64,000 bases of DNA from an uncultured Lachnospiraceae bacterium (GCA_947630695.1 CANRIM010000005.1:23885-87884), one strand, 5' to 3'. Shown: positions 33,964 to 43,334, counted from the stretch's first letter. A program made the numbers and translations. The notes: generated from the letters alone by a model not told the origin.

Positions 33964-35319
33964 ATGGCATTTGAGAGTCTGAGCGAAAAGCTGCAGAACG
34001 TATTTAAAAATTTAAGAGGCAAGGGAAAGCTGTCCGAGGCCGACGTAAAGCTGGCGATGAAGGAAGTCAAGATCGCCCTGCTGGAAGCGGACGTCAGCTT
34101 TAAGGTCGTAAAGGACTTCATCAAATCCGTCACCGAAAAGGCGGTGGGGGAGGAAGTGCTGAACGGACTGAATCCCGCCCAGATGGTGATCAAGATCGTC
34201 CGGGACGAGATGACTCAGCTGATGGGTGCGTCGCCGGTGGAACTGGAACTTCGGCCGGACTTTCATATCATTATGATGGCGGGCCTGCAGGGCGCCGGCA
34301 AGACCACCACGGCGGCAAAGCTGGCCGTAAAATATACGAAAAAAGGCAAACGGGTACTGATGATTGCCTGCGACGTATACCGGCCCGCAGCCATCAAACA
34401 GTTGCAGGTGCTGGGCGAGGCCAACCGGATCGAGGTATTTTCCATGGGCAGCCAGAAGGATCCGGTGGATATCGCAAAGGCCGGCGTGGAGCACGCAAAG
34501 AAAAACGGCTTCAATCTGGTGCTGATCGATACGGCAGGACGGCTGCAGATCGATGAAACGCTGATGCAGGAGCTGCAGCGGATTCAGGAGGCCGTAGCCG
34601 TCAACGATACGATCCTGGTGGTGGACGCCATGATCGGCCAGGATTCCGTCAATGTGGCGAAAACCTTTGATGAACGGCTGTCCATCAGCGGCGTGATTTT
34701 AACGAAAATGGACGGCGACGCCAGAGGCGGCGCGGCCCTGTCTGTCAGAAAGGTGACGGATAAGCCGGTGCTGTTTGCGGCCATGGGAGAAAAGGTTTCG
34801 GATCTGGAGCTCTTTTATCCGGACCGTATCGCCTCCCGGATCTTAGGTATGGGCGACGTGCTTACGCTGATCGACAAGGTAAGCGACGAGTACGATGCGC
34901 AGAAGGCAAAGGAACTGACCCGGAAGATACAGAAGGCATCCTTCGGCTTTGACGATTTTCTGGATCAGATGAATCAGATGAAAAAAATGGGCGGCATCGG
35001 AAGCCTTTTGTCCATGCTTCCGGGCAATCTGAATACGGCGGATATTCAATCCCAGGTGGACGATAAGCAGATGGGCAGGATCGAAGCCATCATTCTTTCC
35101 ATGACCCCTGCGGAGCGGGCCAATCCCGACCTGTTGAATCCGTCCAGAAAGAAGCGGATCGCCGCCGGCGCAGGCGTGGAAATTCAGGATGTGAACCGGC
35201 TCTGCAAGCAGTTTGAGCAGGTGCGCAAGATGATGAAACAGCTCCCCGGCATGATGAGCGGCAGGGGCGGCAAACGGGGCATGTTCGGGAAAAAGAACGC
35301 GTTTCCGTTTTCCTTTTAA
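33964..35319 (+). CDS. ffh: Signal recognition particle protein Ffh
   Basis: 451 residues, ATG 33964 (AAGAGGGAATT). N domain, then G domain: GLQGAGKT 107-114, DTAGRLQID, LTKMDGDARGG, and a C-terminal methionine-rich M domain (MNQMKKMGG, QVRKMMKQLPGMM) that binds signal peptides and SRP RNA. It targets nascent membrane proteins, with FtsY as receptor. The ffs RNA gene is not in this window. Confidence 0.97.
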   Translation: MAFESLSEKLQNVFKNLRGKGKLSEADVKLAMKEVKIALLEADVSFKVVKDFIKSVTEKAVGEEVLNGLNPAQMVIKIVRDEMTQLMGASPVELELRPDFHIIMMAGLQGAGKTTTAAKLAVKYTKKGKRVLMIACDVYRPAAIKQLQVLGEANRIEVFSMGSQKDPVDIAKAGVEHAKKNGFNLVLIDTAGRLQIDETLMQELQRIQEAVAVNDTILVVDAMIGQDSVNVAKTFDERLSISGVILTKMDGDARGGAALSVRKVTDKPVLFAAMGEKVSDLELFYPDRIASRILGMGDVLTLIDKVSDEYDAQKAKELTRKIQKASFGFDDFLDQMNQMKKMGGIGSLLSMLPGNLNTADIQSQVDDKQMGRIEAIILSMTPAERANPDLLNPSRKKRIAAGAGVEIQDVNRLCKQFEQVRKMMKQLPGMMSGRGGKRGMFGKKNAFPFSF

Positions 35320-35415
35320 ACAAATGTGTACAGTCTCCTGTTTCGATTTCTGATCAAAAAGAAGCAGTGGATATAAAGAAAAAAGTAAGGTATTTATACA
35401 AGGAGGAAATGAAAA

Positions 35416-35658
35416 ATGGCTGTAAAAATGAGATTAAGGAGAATGGGTAAGAAAAAATATCCTGTATACAGGATCGTAGTGGCGGATTCCAGATCGCCCA
35501 GAGACGGCAGATTTATCGAGGAAATCGGTACCTACAATCCCAATATGGATCCCAGCGAATTTAAGATTGACGAAGAAGCGGCAAAGAAGTGGCTGGCCAA
35601 CGGCGCACAGCCGACGGAAGTCGTAGATAAGCTGTTAAAGATCGCGGGCATCCGGTAA
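35416..35658 (+). CDS. rpsP: 30S ribosomal protein S16
   Basis: 80 residues, ATG 35416 after AAGGAGG. The signature [20 protein letters not shown] continues into [22 protein letters not shown]. It helps assemble the 30S subunit and starts the rpsP-khpA-rimM-trmD-rplS unit; khpA follows after 12 bases. Confidence 0.96.
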   Translation: MAVKMRLRRMGKKKYPVYRIVVADSRSPRDGRFIEEIGTYNPNMDPSEFKIDEEAAKKWLANGAQPTEVVDKLLKIAGIR

Positions 35659-35670
35659 TCGGAGGAAATT

Positions 35671-35898
35671 ATGAAAGAATTATTGGAAGTTATCGCAAAA
35701 AATCTGGTAGATCATCCGGAAGCCGTCGTAGTGACGGAAAAGCAGGAAGAAAAAGGCATTTGTCTGGAGTTGAAGGTCGCGCCTGAAGATATGGGCAAAG
35801 TGATCGGAAAAGACGGACGTATCGCGAAAGCGATCCGGACCGTGGTAAAGGCGGCGTCCTTTAAGGAAGATTCGAAGGTTTTTGTGGACATTGCGTAA
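35671..35898 (+). CDS. khpA: KH-domain RNA-binding protein KhpA
   Basis: 75 residues, ATG 35671 (TCGGAGGAA). A single KH domain with the GKVIGKDGRIAKAI loop. KhpA, with KhpB, binds RNA and influences division and cell-envelope genes in Firmicutes. A hairpin lies between it and rimM. Confidence 0.93.
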   Translation: MKELLEVIAKNLVDHPEAVVVTEKQEEKGICLELKVAPEDMGKVIGKDGRIAKAIRTVVKAASFKEDSKVFVDIA

Positions 35899-35909
35899 GT
35901 ACGATCAGG

Positions 35910-35944
35910 AAAGCTGCTGCAGGATACAGCAGCTTTTCTGATTT
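35910..35944 (+). terminator. Hairpin terminator or attenuator between khpA and rimM
   Basis: AAAGCTGCTG 35910-35919 with CAGCAGCTTT 35927-35936, followed by TCTGATTTT. Since rimM and trmD come next without an obvious promoter, partial termination is likely. Confidence 0.6.
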
Positions 35945-35974
35945 TACCTGTTTATACAAGTAGGAGGGATACGG

Positions 35975-36490
35975 ATGCAGCAGGCATATTTGCAGGTAGG
36001 AGCGGTCACTGCCACCCACGGGATCCGGGGCGAAGTCAAAGTTTTCCCCACCACAGATGACAGTACGCGGTTCAAGAAGCTGAAAGAAGTGCTGGTGGAA
36101 AAGGGCAAAGACTTTGAAACGCTTCATATCCGGGGCGTCCGGTTTATGAAAAACCTGGTGCTGCTTTCCTTTCAGGAATATGACAATATCAATCAGGTGG
36201 AATATCTGAAGGGAAAGAAATTGTTTGTGCCACGGAAAGACGCAGTGGCGCTGGAAGAAAACGAATATTTTATCTCCGAACTGCTGGGGTTGCAGGTCTG
36301 CGACGAGGAAAACCGGCCGCTGGGCGTGCTGCAGGATGTGATATCCACCGGCGCCAACGATGTCTATGTGGTGCGGGACGCTTCCGGTAAAGACCTGCTG
36401 ATTCCGGCCATTGCAGACTGTATTCGAAACGTGGATATTCCGCAGGGCACCATGACGGTGCACTTGCTGGACGGCCTGCGGGATCTGTAA
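35975..36490 (+). CDS. rimM: Ribosome maturation factor RimM
   Basis: 171 residues, ATG 35975 (AGGAGGG). LQVGAVTATHGIRGEVKVFP starts the N-terminal barrel, and LIPAIADCIRNVD with MTVHLLDGL marks the C-terminal PRC-barrel. RimM helps process 16S rRNA in the 30S head. It ends 9 bases before trmD. Confidence 0.95.
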   Translation: MQQAYLQVGAVTATHGIRGEVKVFPTTDDSTRFKKLKEVLVEKGKDFETLHIRGVRFMKNLVLLSFQEYDNINQVEYLKGKKLFVPRKDAVALEENEYFISELLGLQVCDEENRPLGVLQDVISTGANDVYVVRDASGKDLLIPAIADCIRNVDIPQGTMTVHLLDGLRDL

Positions 36491-36499
36491 GAGGTGCTT

Positions 36500-37231
36500 A
36501 TGAAATTTCATGTAATGACCCTGTTTCCGGAAATGGTGGAACAGGCCTTTCACAACAGCATTATGAAACGGGCAGTGGAGCAGGGCCTCATCAGCCTTGA
36601 AACCGTAAACATCCGGGACTATACCCTGGACAAGCATGGCAAGGTGGATGATTATCCCTATGGCGGCGGCGCGGGGATGCTGATGCAGGCGCAGCCGGTG
36701 TATGACTGCTACCAGGCGGTGGCCCGCGGATTAAAGGAAAAGACCCGGGTCATTTATCTCTCGCCCAAAGGCCGGGTGTTTCACCAGGAGCTGGCAAAGG
36801 AACTGGCGGCAGAGGAGGAACTGGTCTTTCTCTGCGGACATTATGAAGGCGTGGACCAGCGGGTGCTGGATGAGATCGTGACGGATGAGATTTCCATCGG
36901 CGATTATGTGCTGACCGGCGGAGAAATCGCGGCGGTGGTGGTCATGGACGCAGTGGCGCGGCTGGTGCCGGGGGTATTGTCCAACGAGGCGTCCGCCTCG
37001 GAGGAAAGCCATGAAGGGCATCTGCTGGAATATCCCCAGTATTCCCGGCCGGAGGTCTGGCGGGACAAACAAGTACCGGAAGTCCTGCTTTCGGGACACC
37101 ATGAAAATATCCGGAAATGGCGCAGGGAACAGTCCGTGATCGCTACGGCCCGGCAGCGTCCGGATCTGCTGGAAGCGGCGGATCTCAGCGAAGAAGAAAA
37201 AAAACTTGCAAAACAATATATCCTGTGCTAG
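36500..37231 (+). CDS. trmD: tRNA (guanine-N1)-methyltransferase TrmD
   Basis: 243 residues; ATG 36500 with AGAGGTG is preferred to GTG 36494. DDYPYGGGAGMLMQAQPV and the knotted SAM-binding region LCGHYEGVDQRVLD plus ISIGDYVLTGGE are intact. It makes m1G37 in tRNA and prevents +1 frameshifting. Two repeat elements separate it from rplS. Confidence 0.96.
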   Translation: MKFHVMTLFPEMVEQAFHNSIMKRAVEQGLISLETVNIRDYTLDKHGKVDDYPYGGGAGMLMQAQPVYDCYQAVARGLKEKTRVIYLSPKGRVFHQELAKELAAEEELVFLCGHYEGVDQRVLDEIVTDEISIGDYVLTGGEIAAVVVMDAVARLVPGVLSNEASASEESHEGHLLEYPQYSRPEVWRDKQVPEVLLSGHHENIRKWRREQSVIATARQRPDLLEAADLSEEEKKLAKQYILC

Positions 37232-37240
37232 TATAGCTGA

Positions 37241-37277
37241 GGTAACGGCACGCGCGCCCTTTCAGGGCACACCTGCC
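37241..37277 (-). repeat. Palindromic intergenic repeat, copy 2 (between trmD and rplS)
   Basis: Inverted copy of the element at 28061-28096, read on the minus strand: GGCAGG, GCCCT/AGGGC arms, GCGCGTGCCG, TACC. The nearest hairpin (37279-37336) follows by one base. It lies 9 bases after the trmD stop. Confidence 0.65.
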
Positions 37278-37278
37278 A

Positions 37279-37336
37279 AGTCGTCGGAAGGCATTCCAGT
37301 TATGCTTCGCATAAGCCTTCCGACTCAAGTACGACT
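37279..37336 (+). repeat. Long imperfect hairpin between trmD and rplS
   Basis: AGTCGT 37279-37284 with ACGACT 37331-37336; CGGAAGGC 37285-37292 with GCCTTCCG 37315-37322; apical TTATGC 37300-37305 with GCATAA 37309-37314. No T-tract. The apical ATGCTTCGCAT resembles the CTTG-closed arms of the elements at 2933 and 14785, but the rest is not clearly related. Confidence 0.55.
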
Positions 37337-37430
37337 GCCGGATGCAGCCGAAATATTAAGATAGTCCGCTGGTATGCAAATGACTGCGTTTTGTATATTA
37401 TGAATGTCCGAAAATCAAGGAGGAACGATG

Positions 37431-37775
37431 ATGAACGATATTATCCGTAAAATCGAAGCAGAGCAGTGCAAAGAAACCATTCCGCAGTTTCAGGTAGGCG
37501 ATACCGTCAAGGTATACGCGAAGATCAAAGAGGGTAACAGAGAAAGAACCCAGATGTTTGAAGGCATCGTAATTAAAAAACAGGGCGGAAGCAACAGAGC
37601 AACCTTTACGGTTCGGAAAAATTCCAACGGCGTCGGCGTAGAAAAGACCTGGCCGATCCATTCTCCCCACATTGAAAAGGTGGATGTGATCCGCAGAGGT
37701 AAGGTTCGCCGGGCGAAGTTATATTACCTGCGCGACCGTGTAGGCAAGAAAGCCAAAGTAAAAGAGCGTATCTGA
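37431..37775 (+). CDS. rplS: 50S ribosomal protein L19
   Basis: 114 residues; ATG 37431 is six bases from AAGGAGGA, ATG 37428 being an alternative. [20 protein letters not shown] and [11 protein letters not shown] are typical, with the basic C-terminal [22 protein letters not shown]19 lies at the 30S-50S interface. Confidence 0.96.
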   Translation: MNDIIRKIEAEQCKETIPQFQVGDTVKVYAKIKEGNRERTQMFEGIVIKKQGGSNRATFTVRKNSNGVGVEKTWPIHSPHIEKVDVIRRGKVRRAKLYYLRDRVGKKAKVKERI

Positions 37776-37780
37776 GAAAA

Positions 37781-37812
37781 AAAGGGCATACGAAGGTATG
37801 CCCTTTCATTTT
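37781..37812 (+). terminator. Terminator after rplS
   Basis: 11-bp stem AAAGGGCATAC 37781-37791 with GTATGCCCTTT 37796-37806, GAAG loop, followed by CATTTT. Confidence 0.75.
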
Positions 37813-37843
37813 CCGGGCAGCCGGAGCAGTGAAGGAGACAGTG

Positions 37844-38698
37844 ATGAATATACAGTGGTATCCCGGTCATATGACCAAAGCGCGCAGGATGATCGAAGAA
37901 AATCTGAAGCTCATCGATCTGTTTATCGAGCTTTTGGACGCCAGGGCGGTGGAAAGCTCCCAGAATCCCGACATCGCTTCCATGGGTGCGCAGAAATACC
38001 GGCTGATTCTGCTGAACAAGGCAGATCTGGCCGACGACGCCTGCTGCCGGCAGTATCAGGAATATTTTGCCGCGAAAAACACCGGGGTTTTGTGTCTGGA
38101 TTCCAGAAATCCCAAGTCCGTGGCGGCAGTGAAAGCCATGATTCCTGAAATCTGCAGGGAAAAGATCGAACGGGACCGCCGCAGAGGCATTAAAAACCGG
38201 CCGGTGCGGGCCATGGTTTTGGGGATCCCCAACGTGGGGAAATCCACCTTTATCAATTCCTTCGTGGGCAAGGGCTGTGCAAAAACGGGCAACAAGCCCG
38301 GGGTCACGAAGGGAAAACAGTGGATCCGGATCGACAAAAACATCGAACTTTTGGATACGCCGGGGATTTTGTGGCCGAAATTTGAATCGGAGGAGACCGG
38401 CATACATCTGGCCATGATCGGCTCCATCAATGACGACATCATACAGCTGGAGGAGCTGGCAGTGCTTTTGCTGTCTGATCTGCAGCAGCGCTATCCGGCC
38501 CTTCTGGAGAAAAAATATAACATCCGCGTTCAGGAGAAACAGCCGGTGGAACTGCTGGGGGAAATCGCGGGATTACGCAACTGTCTGAAAGCGGGCGGCG
38601 CCCCGGATCTGCTGAAGGCGTCCCGGCTGCTTCTGGAGGATTTCCGCAGCGGACGGATTGGAAAAATTTCTCTTGAATTTCCGCCCGGGAATCATTAA
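37844..38698 (+). CDS. rbgA: Ribosome biogenesis GTPase RbgA (YlqF)
   Basis: 284 residues, ATG 37844 after GAAGGAGA. The circularly permuted G motifs come in the order NKADL (G4), GIPNVGKST (G1), DTPGILWP (G3), with the N-terminal WYPGHMTKARRM landmark. It assists late 50S assembly. rnhB starts 34 bases after it. Confidence 0.95.
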   Translation: MNIQWYPGHMTKARRMIEENLKLIDLFIELLDARAVESSQNPDIASMGAQKYRLILLNKADLADDACCRQYQEYFAAKNTGVLCLDSRNPKSVAAVKAMIPEICREKIERDRRRGIKNRPVRAMVLGIPNVGKSTFINSFVGKGCAKTGNKPGVTKGKQWIRIDKNIELLDTPGILWPKFESEETGIHLAMIGSINDDIIQLEELAVLLLSDLQQRYPALLEKKYNIRVQEKQPVELLGEIAGLRNCLKAGGAPDLLKASRLLLEDFRSGRIGKISLEFPPGNH

Positions 38699-38732
38699 AA
38701 TCTTGAATAGAACACAGGCGGGAGTAAACGGA

Positions 38733-39512
38733 ATGGAAAAAAGCATTGCGGAGATTAAAAATGAATTAAAGGCAGCATCTGCAGAAGAGCTGCCTTCTTT
38801 TATCCCGCGCTACGAAGGGGACGAAAGAAAGGGCGTGCAGGCCGCCGTGGCAGCGGCAAGGAAGCGGCTGCAAAAGATGGAGGCGGAAAAAGCGCGTCTG
38901 TTTGAAATGTATACCTTTGAGCGGCAGTACAGCGACTGCGGGCTGATCTGCGGCATCGACGAGGCGGGCAGAGGCCCGCTGGCAGGACCGGTGGTGGCAG
39001 GAGCTGTGATTCTGCCCAAAGACTGCGATATTCTGTATCTGAATGATTCCAAGCAGTTAAGCGCCGCCCACAGAGAGGCGCTGTATGAGGAGATCTGCGC
39101 AAAGGCGGTCAGCTGGGCCGTGGGCTGTGTCAGCCATGAAAGAATCGATGAAATCAATATCCTGCAGGCCACCTACGAAGCCATGCGGTTGGCCATAAAA
39201 GGATTAAAGGTTACGCCGGATCTGCTGCTCAACGATGCGGTGCGGATCCCGCAGGTGCCTGTCCGGCAGCTGCCCATCATCAAAGGAGACGCAAGGAGCG
39301 CCTCCATTGCGGCGGCCAGCATTGTAGCGAAGGTCACAAGGGATCGGATGATGCTGGCGTATGATGCATGTTATCCGGAATACGGGTTTGCCGTGCACAA
39401 GGGATACGGGACGGCGGCCCATATCGAAGCGATTCGAAAGTACGGACCCTGCCCCATTCACAGGAAGAGTTTTATACAGCATTTTACGGAAGGGGAACCT
39501 TTTGGAAAATAA
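38733..39512 (+). CDS. rnhB: Ribonuclease HII
   Basis: 259 residues; ATG 38733 (GGGAGTAAA). A helical N-terminal extension of about 70 residues precedes the catalytic GIDEAGRGPLAGPVV, then NDSKQLS, and the later catalytic region IKGDARSASIAAASIVAKV. It removes ribonucleotides from DNA. The yraN start overlaps its end. Confidence 0.95.
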   Translation: MEKSIAEIKNELKAASAEELPSFIPRYEGDERKGVQAAVAAARKRLQKMEAEKARLFEMYTFERQYSDCGLICGIDEAGRGPLAGPVVAGAVILPKDCDILYLNDSKQLSAAHREALYEEICAKAVSWAVGCVSHERIDEINILQATYEAMRLAIKGLKVTPDLLLNDAVRIPQVPVRQLPIIKGDARSASIAAASIVAKVTRDRMMLAYDACYPEYGFAVHKGYGTAAHIEAIRKYGPCPIHRKSFIQHFTEGEPFGK

Positions 39513-39846
39513 CAGAATCAAGGGCCGCCGGTACGAAGAGAAGGCGGCGGATTATCTGACGGCGGAAGGCTGTGAGATTCTGGCGCGCAATGAACGGCTT
39601 TCCCGGTATGAGATCGATCTGATTGCCCGGGAAGGGGACGTGATCGTTTTTGTGGAAGTCAAGTACCGGATGGATGAAGGTTTCGGCAGCGGGCTGGAGG
39701 CGGTGGATGCGCGGAAGCGCAGCCGGATCCGGGCGGCGGCGAAAGAATATCTGTACCGGCACAGGAATTTATACGGCCTGCCGTGCCGTTTTGACGTGAT
39801 TTCCTTTTCGGGAGATCAGATGATACATATCAGGGAGGCGTTTTGA
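39502..39846 (+). CDS. yraN: YraN/UPF0102 family endonuclease-like protein
   Basis: 114 residues; TTG 39502 is the likely start (AAGGGGAA seven bases upstream) and gives the normal family length, overlapping rnhB by 11 bases. RYEEKAADYL, RYEIDLIAREGDVIVFVEVKYR is a PD-(D/E)XK-type nuclease core (E...D...EVK). Role unsettled; often placed next to rnhB. Confidence 0.85.
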   Translation: MENNRIKGRRYEEKAADYLTAEGCEILARNERLSRYEIDLIAREGDVIVFVEVKYRMDEGFGSGLEAVDARKRSRIRAAAKEYLYRHRNLYGLPCRFDVISFSGDQMIHIREAF

Positions 39847-39850
39847 CCGG

Positions 39851-40675
39851 ATGGGAGAAAAAGCGGTATTACATCGAAAAGATCAGGTATGGTATTATAC
39901 GTTTCCGCTGCTTTCCGAAACCGGGCTGACGGAACATGCCTTTTCCACCCGGAAGGGCGGCATCAGCGAAGGCTGTTTCAGGTTCATGAATCTGTCTGCC
40001 CGCTCGGGCGACAGTCCGGAAAATGTCCGGCGCAACCTGTCCATTTTCTGCGAAGCTCTTGGGTGGGATCCGGCCCGGATCGTTGCGTCTAACCAGACCC
40101 ATTCCACGGCGGTAAAAGAAGTGACGGAAAAGGACCGGGGCAGAGGCGTTTTTCTGCCCGGATTTACAGAGGATGCGGACGCGCTGATTACCAATACGCC
40201 CGGACTGATTTTAATGACCTTTTATGCGGACTGCGTGCCGGTGTATCTGCTGGATCCGGTAAACAGGGCCATCGGACTGGTCCATTCCGGCTGGCGCGGC
40301 ACATTCGGGCGCATCGCGCAGAAAACCGTGGAGGCTATGGAAGAGCGTTATCACAGCGATCCGGCGGACCTGCTGGCGGTGATCGCGCCTTCCATCTGTG
40401 AAAACTGCTATGGGGTCAGCGAGGAGCTGTACCTGAAATTTGACGAAGCATTTCCGGGCGCTTCGGTGGCGAAGCAAAGAAACGGGCGTTTTTATCTGCA
40501 TCTGCAGCAGGCGGTGAAAGAAACGCTCATGGAAAGCGGTCTGCAGGAACCGCATATCGCCGATGCCGGGCTCTGCACCTGCTGCAACAGCGATCTGTTG
40601 TTTTCCCATCGGGCCAGCAAAGGAAAACGGGGGCTTTTGGCGGCCATGTTTTCGATAAAGGAGAACCATGCGTAA
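39851..40675 (+). CDS. pgeF: Peptidoglycan editing factor PgeF (YfiH / DUF152, multicopper-laccase-like)
   Basis: 274 residues, ATG 39851. Conserved metal-binding and active-site segments NQTHSTAV, FYADCVPVYLLD and GLVHSGWRGT mark the YfiH/PgeF family, which removes wrongly built muropeptide precursors in proteobacteria; related proteins have been described as purine-nucleoside enzymes or laccases. The end overlaps the next gene by 8 bases. Confidence 0.85.
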   Translation: MGEKAVLHRKDQVWYYTFPLLSETGLTEHAFSTRKGGISEGCFRFMNLSARSGDSPENVRRNLSIFCEALGWDPARIVASNQTHSTAVKEVTEKDRGRGVFLPGFTEDADALITNTPGLILMTFYADCVPVYLLDPVNRAIGLVHSGWRGTFGRIAQKTVEAMEERYHSDPADLLAVIAPSICENCYGVSEELYLKFDEAFPGASVAKQRNGRFYLHLQQAVKETLMESGLQEPHIADAGLCTCCNSDLLFSHRASKGKRGLLAAMFSIKENHA

Positions 40676-41990
40676 GGAGCATATCATCTGCAAAATTGAA
40701 GAAGGTTCCCCGGCCGCATCCTTAGGCTTTGCGGTGGGAGACGAACTGTTGTCCATCAACGGAAAAGAAGTGAAGGATATTTTCGATTATCATTTTCTGG
40801 TGGAAGATGATGGGGAAAATACGATGGAACTGCAAAAAGAAGACGGCAGCAGGCAGACGGTCCGCTTCCGCGGGATTTCCTCCCAGGCCCTGGGACTGCA
40901 TTTTGCAAACGGCCTGATGGACGAATACCGGCACTGCCGCAACAACTGTATTTTCTGTTTCATCGACCAGATGCCGCCGGGAATGCGCAAGACCCTTTAT
41001 TTTAAAGACGACGACGCGCGGCTGTCCTTCTTAAACGGCAATTACATTACCCTGACCAATATGTCCTATGGGGACATTGACCGGGTGATTTACTATAAGC
41101 TGGCACCCATGAATATTTCGGTGCACACCACGGATCCGGACCTGCGCTGCCAGATGCTGCGCAACCGGTTCGCAGGGGATCTGCTGGACAAGATGCAGAA
41201 ATTTTACGATGCCAATATCACGATGAACGGGCAGATCGTTCTGTGCAGAGGCATCAACGACGGCCCGCAGCTGGACCGCACCATCCGGGATCTGGAAGCC
41301 TTTTTTCCGGTGTTTCAGAGCCTGTCCGTGGTGCCGGTGGGACTGACGAAGTACCGGGAGGGCCTGTATCCGCTGACGCCTTTTACAAAAGAAGATGCGT
41401 GTAAGCTCCTGGCCCAGATCGAAGGATGGCAGCAGCGGTTTCTGGAACGCTACGGCAGGCGCTTTGTCCATGCATCGGACGAATGGTACCTGCTGGCGGA
41501 ACAGGAGCTTCCGGAGGACGCGGCCTACGAAGGGTATCTGCAGCTGGAAAACGGCGTGGGTATGCTGCGGACGCTGATAGATTCCTTTGAAGCGGCCCTG
41601 GCGCGTTCCAGAAAGTCGGTGTGGAAAAAAAGAAGCCTTTCTATTGCCACCGGTATGCTGGCGGCGCCGGTGCTGGAAGAACTCTGCCGGAAATTCAGTG
41701 AAAAATATCCGAAAATCCAGGTGCATGTCCATGCAGTGAAAAATGAATTTTTCGGCGAGCTGATCACGGTGGCGGGACTGCTCACCGGCCGGGATCTGGC
41801 CGCGCAGCTGAAAGAGAAGGAACTGGGGGAAAAACTGCTTCTGACCGACGCCATGCTCCGGGACGGAGAAGACGTTTTTCTGGACGATATGACGGTTTCT
41901 TCTCTGGAGAAGGCTTTACAAGTGCCGGTAGAAATTGTAAAATCCAGTGGAGACGCACTGGTGGAAGCATTGCTGACAAAACAGAAATAA
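40668..41990 (+). CDS. DUF512 family protein (PDZ domain plus radical-SAM-like CxxNCxFCF)
   Basis: 440 residues, ATG 40668 (AAGGAGAA). Residues 1-65 form a PDZ-like domain (GSPAASLGFAVGDELLSING). CRNNCIFCFIDQMPPGM holds the cysteines of the radical-SAM-like iron-sulfur site, and GQIVLCRGINDG is the middle family stretch. These are widespread clostridial proteins of unknown substrate, usually next to der, as here; a 18-base gap precedes der. Confidence 0.85.
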   Translation: MRKEHIICKIEEGSPAASLGFAVGDELLSINGKEVKDIFDYHFLVEDDGENTMELQKEDGSRQTVRFRGISSQALGLHFANGLMDEYRHCRNNCIFCFIDQMPPGMRKTLYFKDDDARLSFLNGNYITLTNMSYGDIDRVIYYKLAPMNISVHTTDPDLRCQMLRNRFAGDLLDKMQKFYDANITMNGQIVLCRGINDGPQLDRTIRDLEAFFPVFQSLSVVPVGLTKYREGLYPLTPFTKEDACKLLAQIEGWQQRFLERYGRRFVHASDEWYLLAEQELPEDAAYEGYLQLENGVGMLRTLIDSFEAALARSRKSVWKKRSLSIATGMLAAPVLEELCRKFSEKYPKIQVHVHAVKNEFFGELITVAGLLTGRDLAAQLKEKELGEKLLLTDAMLRDGEDVFLDDMTVSSLEKALQVPVEIVKSSGDALVEALLTKQK

Positions 41991-42008
41991 CAACAGCAGG
42001 GTGAAACG

Positions 42009-43334
42009 ATGAGAAAACCGATTGTGGCCATTGTGGGACGGCCGAATGTAGGAAAATCAACTTTATTTAACGCGCTGGCGGGCAGGCAGATTTCCATTGT
42101 CCAGGATACGCCGGGGGTGACGAGAGACCGGATTTACGCGGATGTCAGCTGGCTGAATCATGCGTTTACGCTGATCGATACCGGCGGCATTGAGCCGGAC
42201 AGCAAGGACGTGATTCTGTCCCAGATGCGGACTCAGGCGGAGATCGCCATCGACGTGGCGGACGTGATCCTGTTCATGGTAGACGTGCGGCAGGGCCTCA
42301 CGGATACCGACCAGCGGGTCTGCGAGATGCTGCGCAAAGCCGCAAAGCCCGTGGTGCTGGTGGTGAATAAGGTGGAAAATTATAACGCCCAGCTGGCGGA
42401 CGTCTACGAATTTTATAATCTGGGCATCGGAGAACCCTTTGCGGTTTCTTCTTCCCAGAAACAGGGCCTGGGGGATCTGCTGGATCAGGTAGTTTCCCTG
42501 TTCCCGGAAGCTGCGGCGGAAGAAACGGAAGACGAACTGACCAAAATCGCTGTCATCGGAAAGCCCAACGTGGGCAAGTCCTCTCTTATTAACCGGATTG
42601 CCGGGGAAACCAGAGTGATCGTGTCCGATATCGCGGGCACCACCAGGGACGCGGTGGATACCGTGATCCATTATCAGGACAAAGACTATGTGCTGATCGA
42701 TACGGCGGGCCTGCGCAAAAAAAGCAAAATCCGGGAGGATATCGAGCGCTACAGCATGATCCGGGCCGTTTCGGCGGTGGAACGCTCGGACGTGGTACTG
42801 TTGATGATCGACGCGGCGGAAGGCGTGTCGGAGCAGGACGCGAAAATCGCCCGGATCGCTCATGAAGCCGGCAAGGGTATCATTATTGTGGTGAACAAAT
42901 GGGATGCGGTGGAAAAGGACGACAAGACCATTTACAAATATGAAAATGAAGTCCGGGGTACCCTTTCCTTTCTGTCTTATGCGCAGATGATCTTTATTTC
43001 CGCAAAGACGGGGCAGCGGATTCCCCGGCTGTTTGCCATGATCGATTCGGTGGTGGAAAATCACGCGCTGCGGATTGCCACTGGCGTGCTCAACGAGATT
43101 ATTACGGAGGCCACGGCCATGCATCAGCCGCCTTCCGATAAGGGCAAACGGCTCAAAATCTTTTATACCACCCAGGTGGCGGTGAAGCCGCCCACTTTTG
43201 TGATTTTTGTCAATGACAAAGAACTGATGCATTTTTCATACTTACGATATCTGGAAAACAGGATCCGGGAAACCTTCGGATTTACCGGAACTCCGCTGAA
43301 ATTTTTTATCAGGGAACGAAAGGGAGATAACTGA
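42009..43334 (+). CDS. der: Ribosome-associated GTPase Der (EngA)
   Basis: 441 residues, ATG 42009 (GGGTGAAA). Two tandem G domains with GRPNVGKSTLF near residues 8-18 and GKPNVGKSSLI in the second, DTGGIEPD and DTAGLRKKS as G3 motifs, and a C-terminal KH-like domain. It is needed for 50S assembly. The TGA overlaps the plsY ATG. Confidence 0.97.
   Translation: MRKPIVAIVGRPNVGKSTLFNALAGRQISIVQDTPGVTRDRIYADVSWLNHAFTLIDTGGIEPDSKDVILSQMRTQAEIAIDVADVILFMVDVRQGLTDTDQRVCEMLRKAAKPVVLVVNKVENYNAQLADVYEFYNLGIGEPFAVSSSQKQGLGDLLDQVVSLFPEAAAEETEDELTKIAVIGKPNVGKSSLINRIAGETRVIVSDIAGTTRDAVDTVIHYQDKDYVLIDTAGLRKKSKIREDIERYSMIRAVSAVERSDVVLLMIDAAEGVSEQDAKIARIAHEAGKGIIIVVNKWDAVEKDDKTIYKYENEVRGTLSFLSYAQMIFISAKTGQRIPRLFAMIDSVVENHALRIATGVLNEIITEATAMHQPPSDKGKRLKIFYTTQVAVKPPTFVIFVNDKELMHFSYLRYLENRIRETFGFTGTPLKFFIRERKGDN

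Noticed and set aside
42063..43232. Long reverse-strand frame opposite der
   Set aside because: No homology is evident and it is the mirror of a GC-rich real gene; the same holds for the long frames opposite rnfC, spoIVA and oadA.
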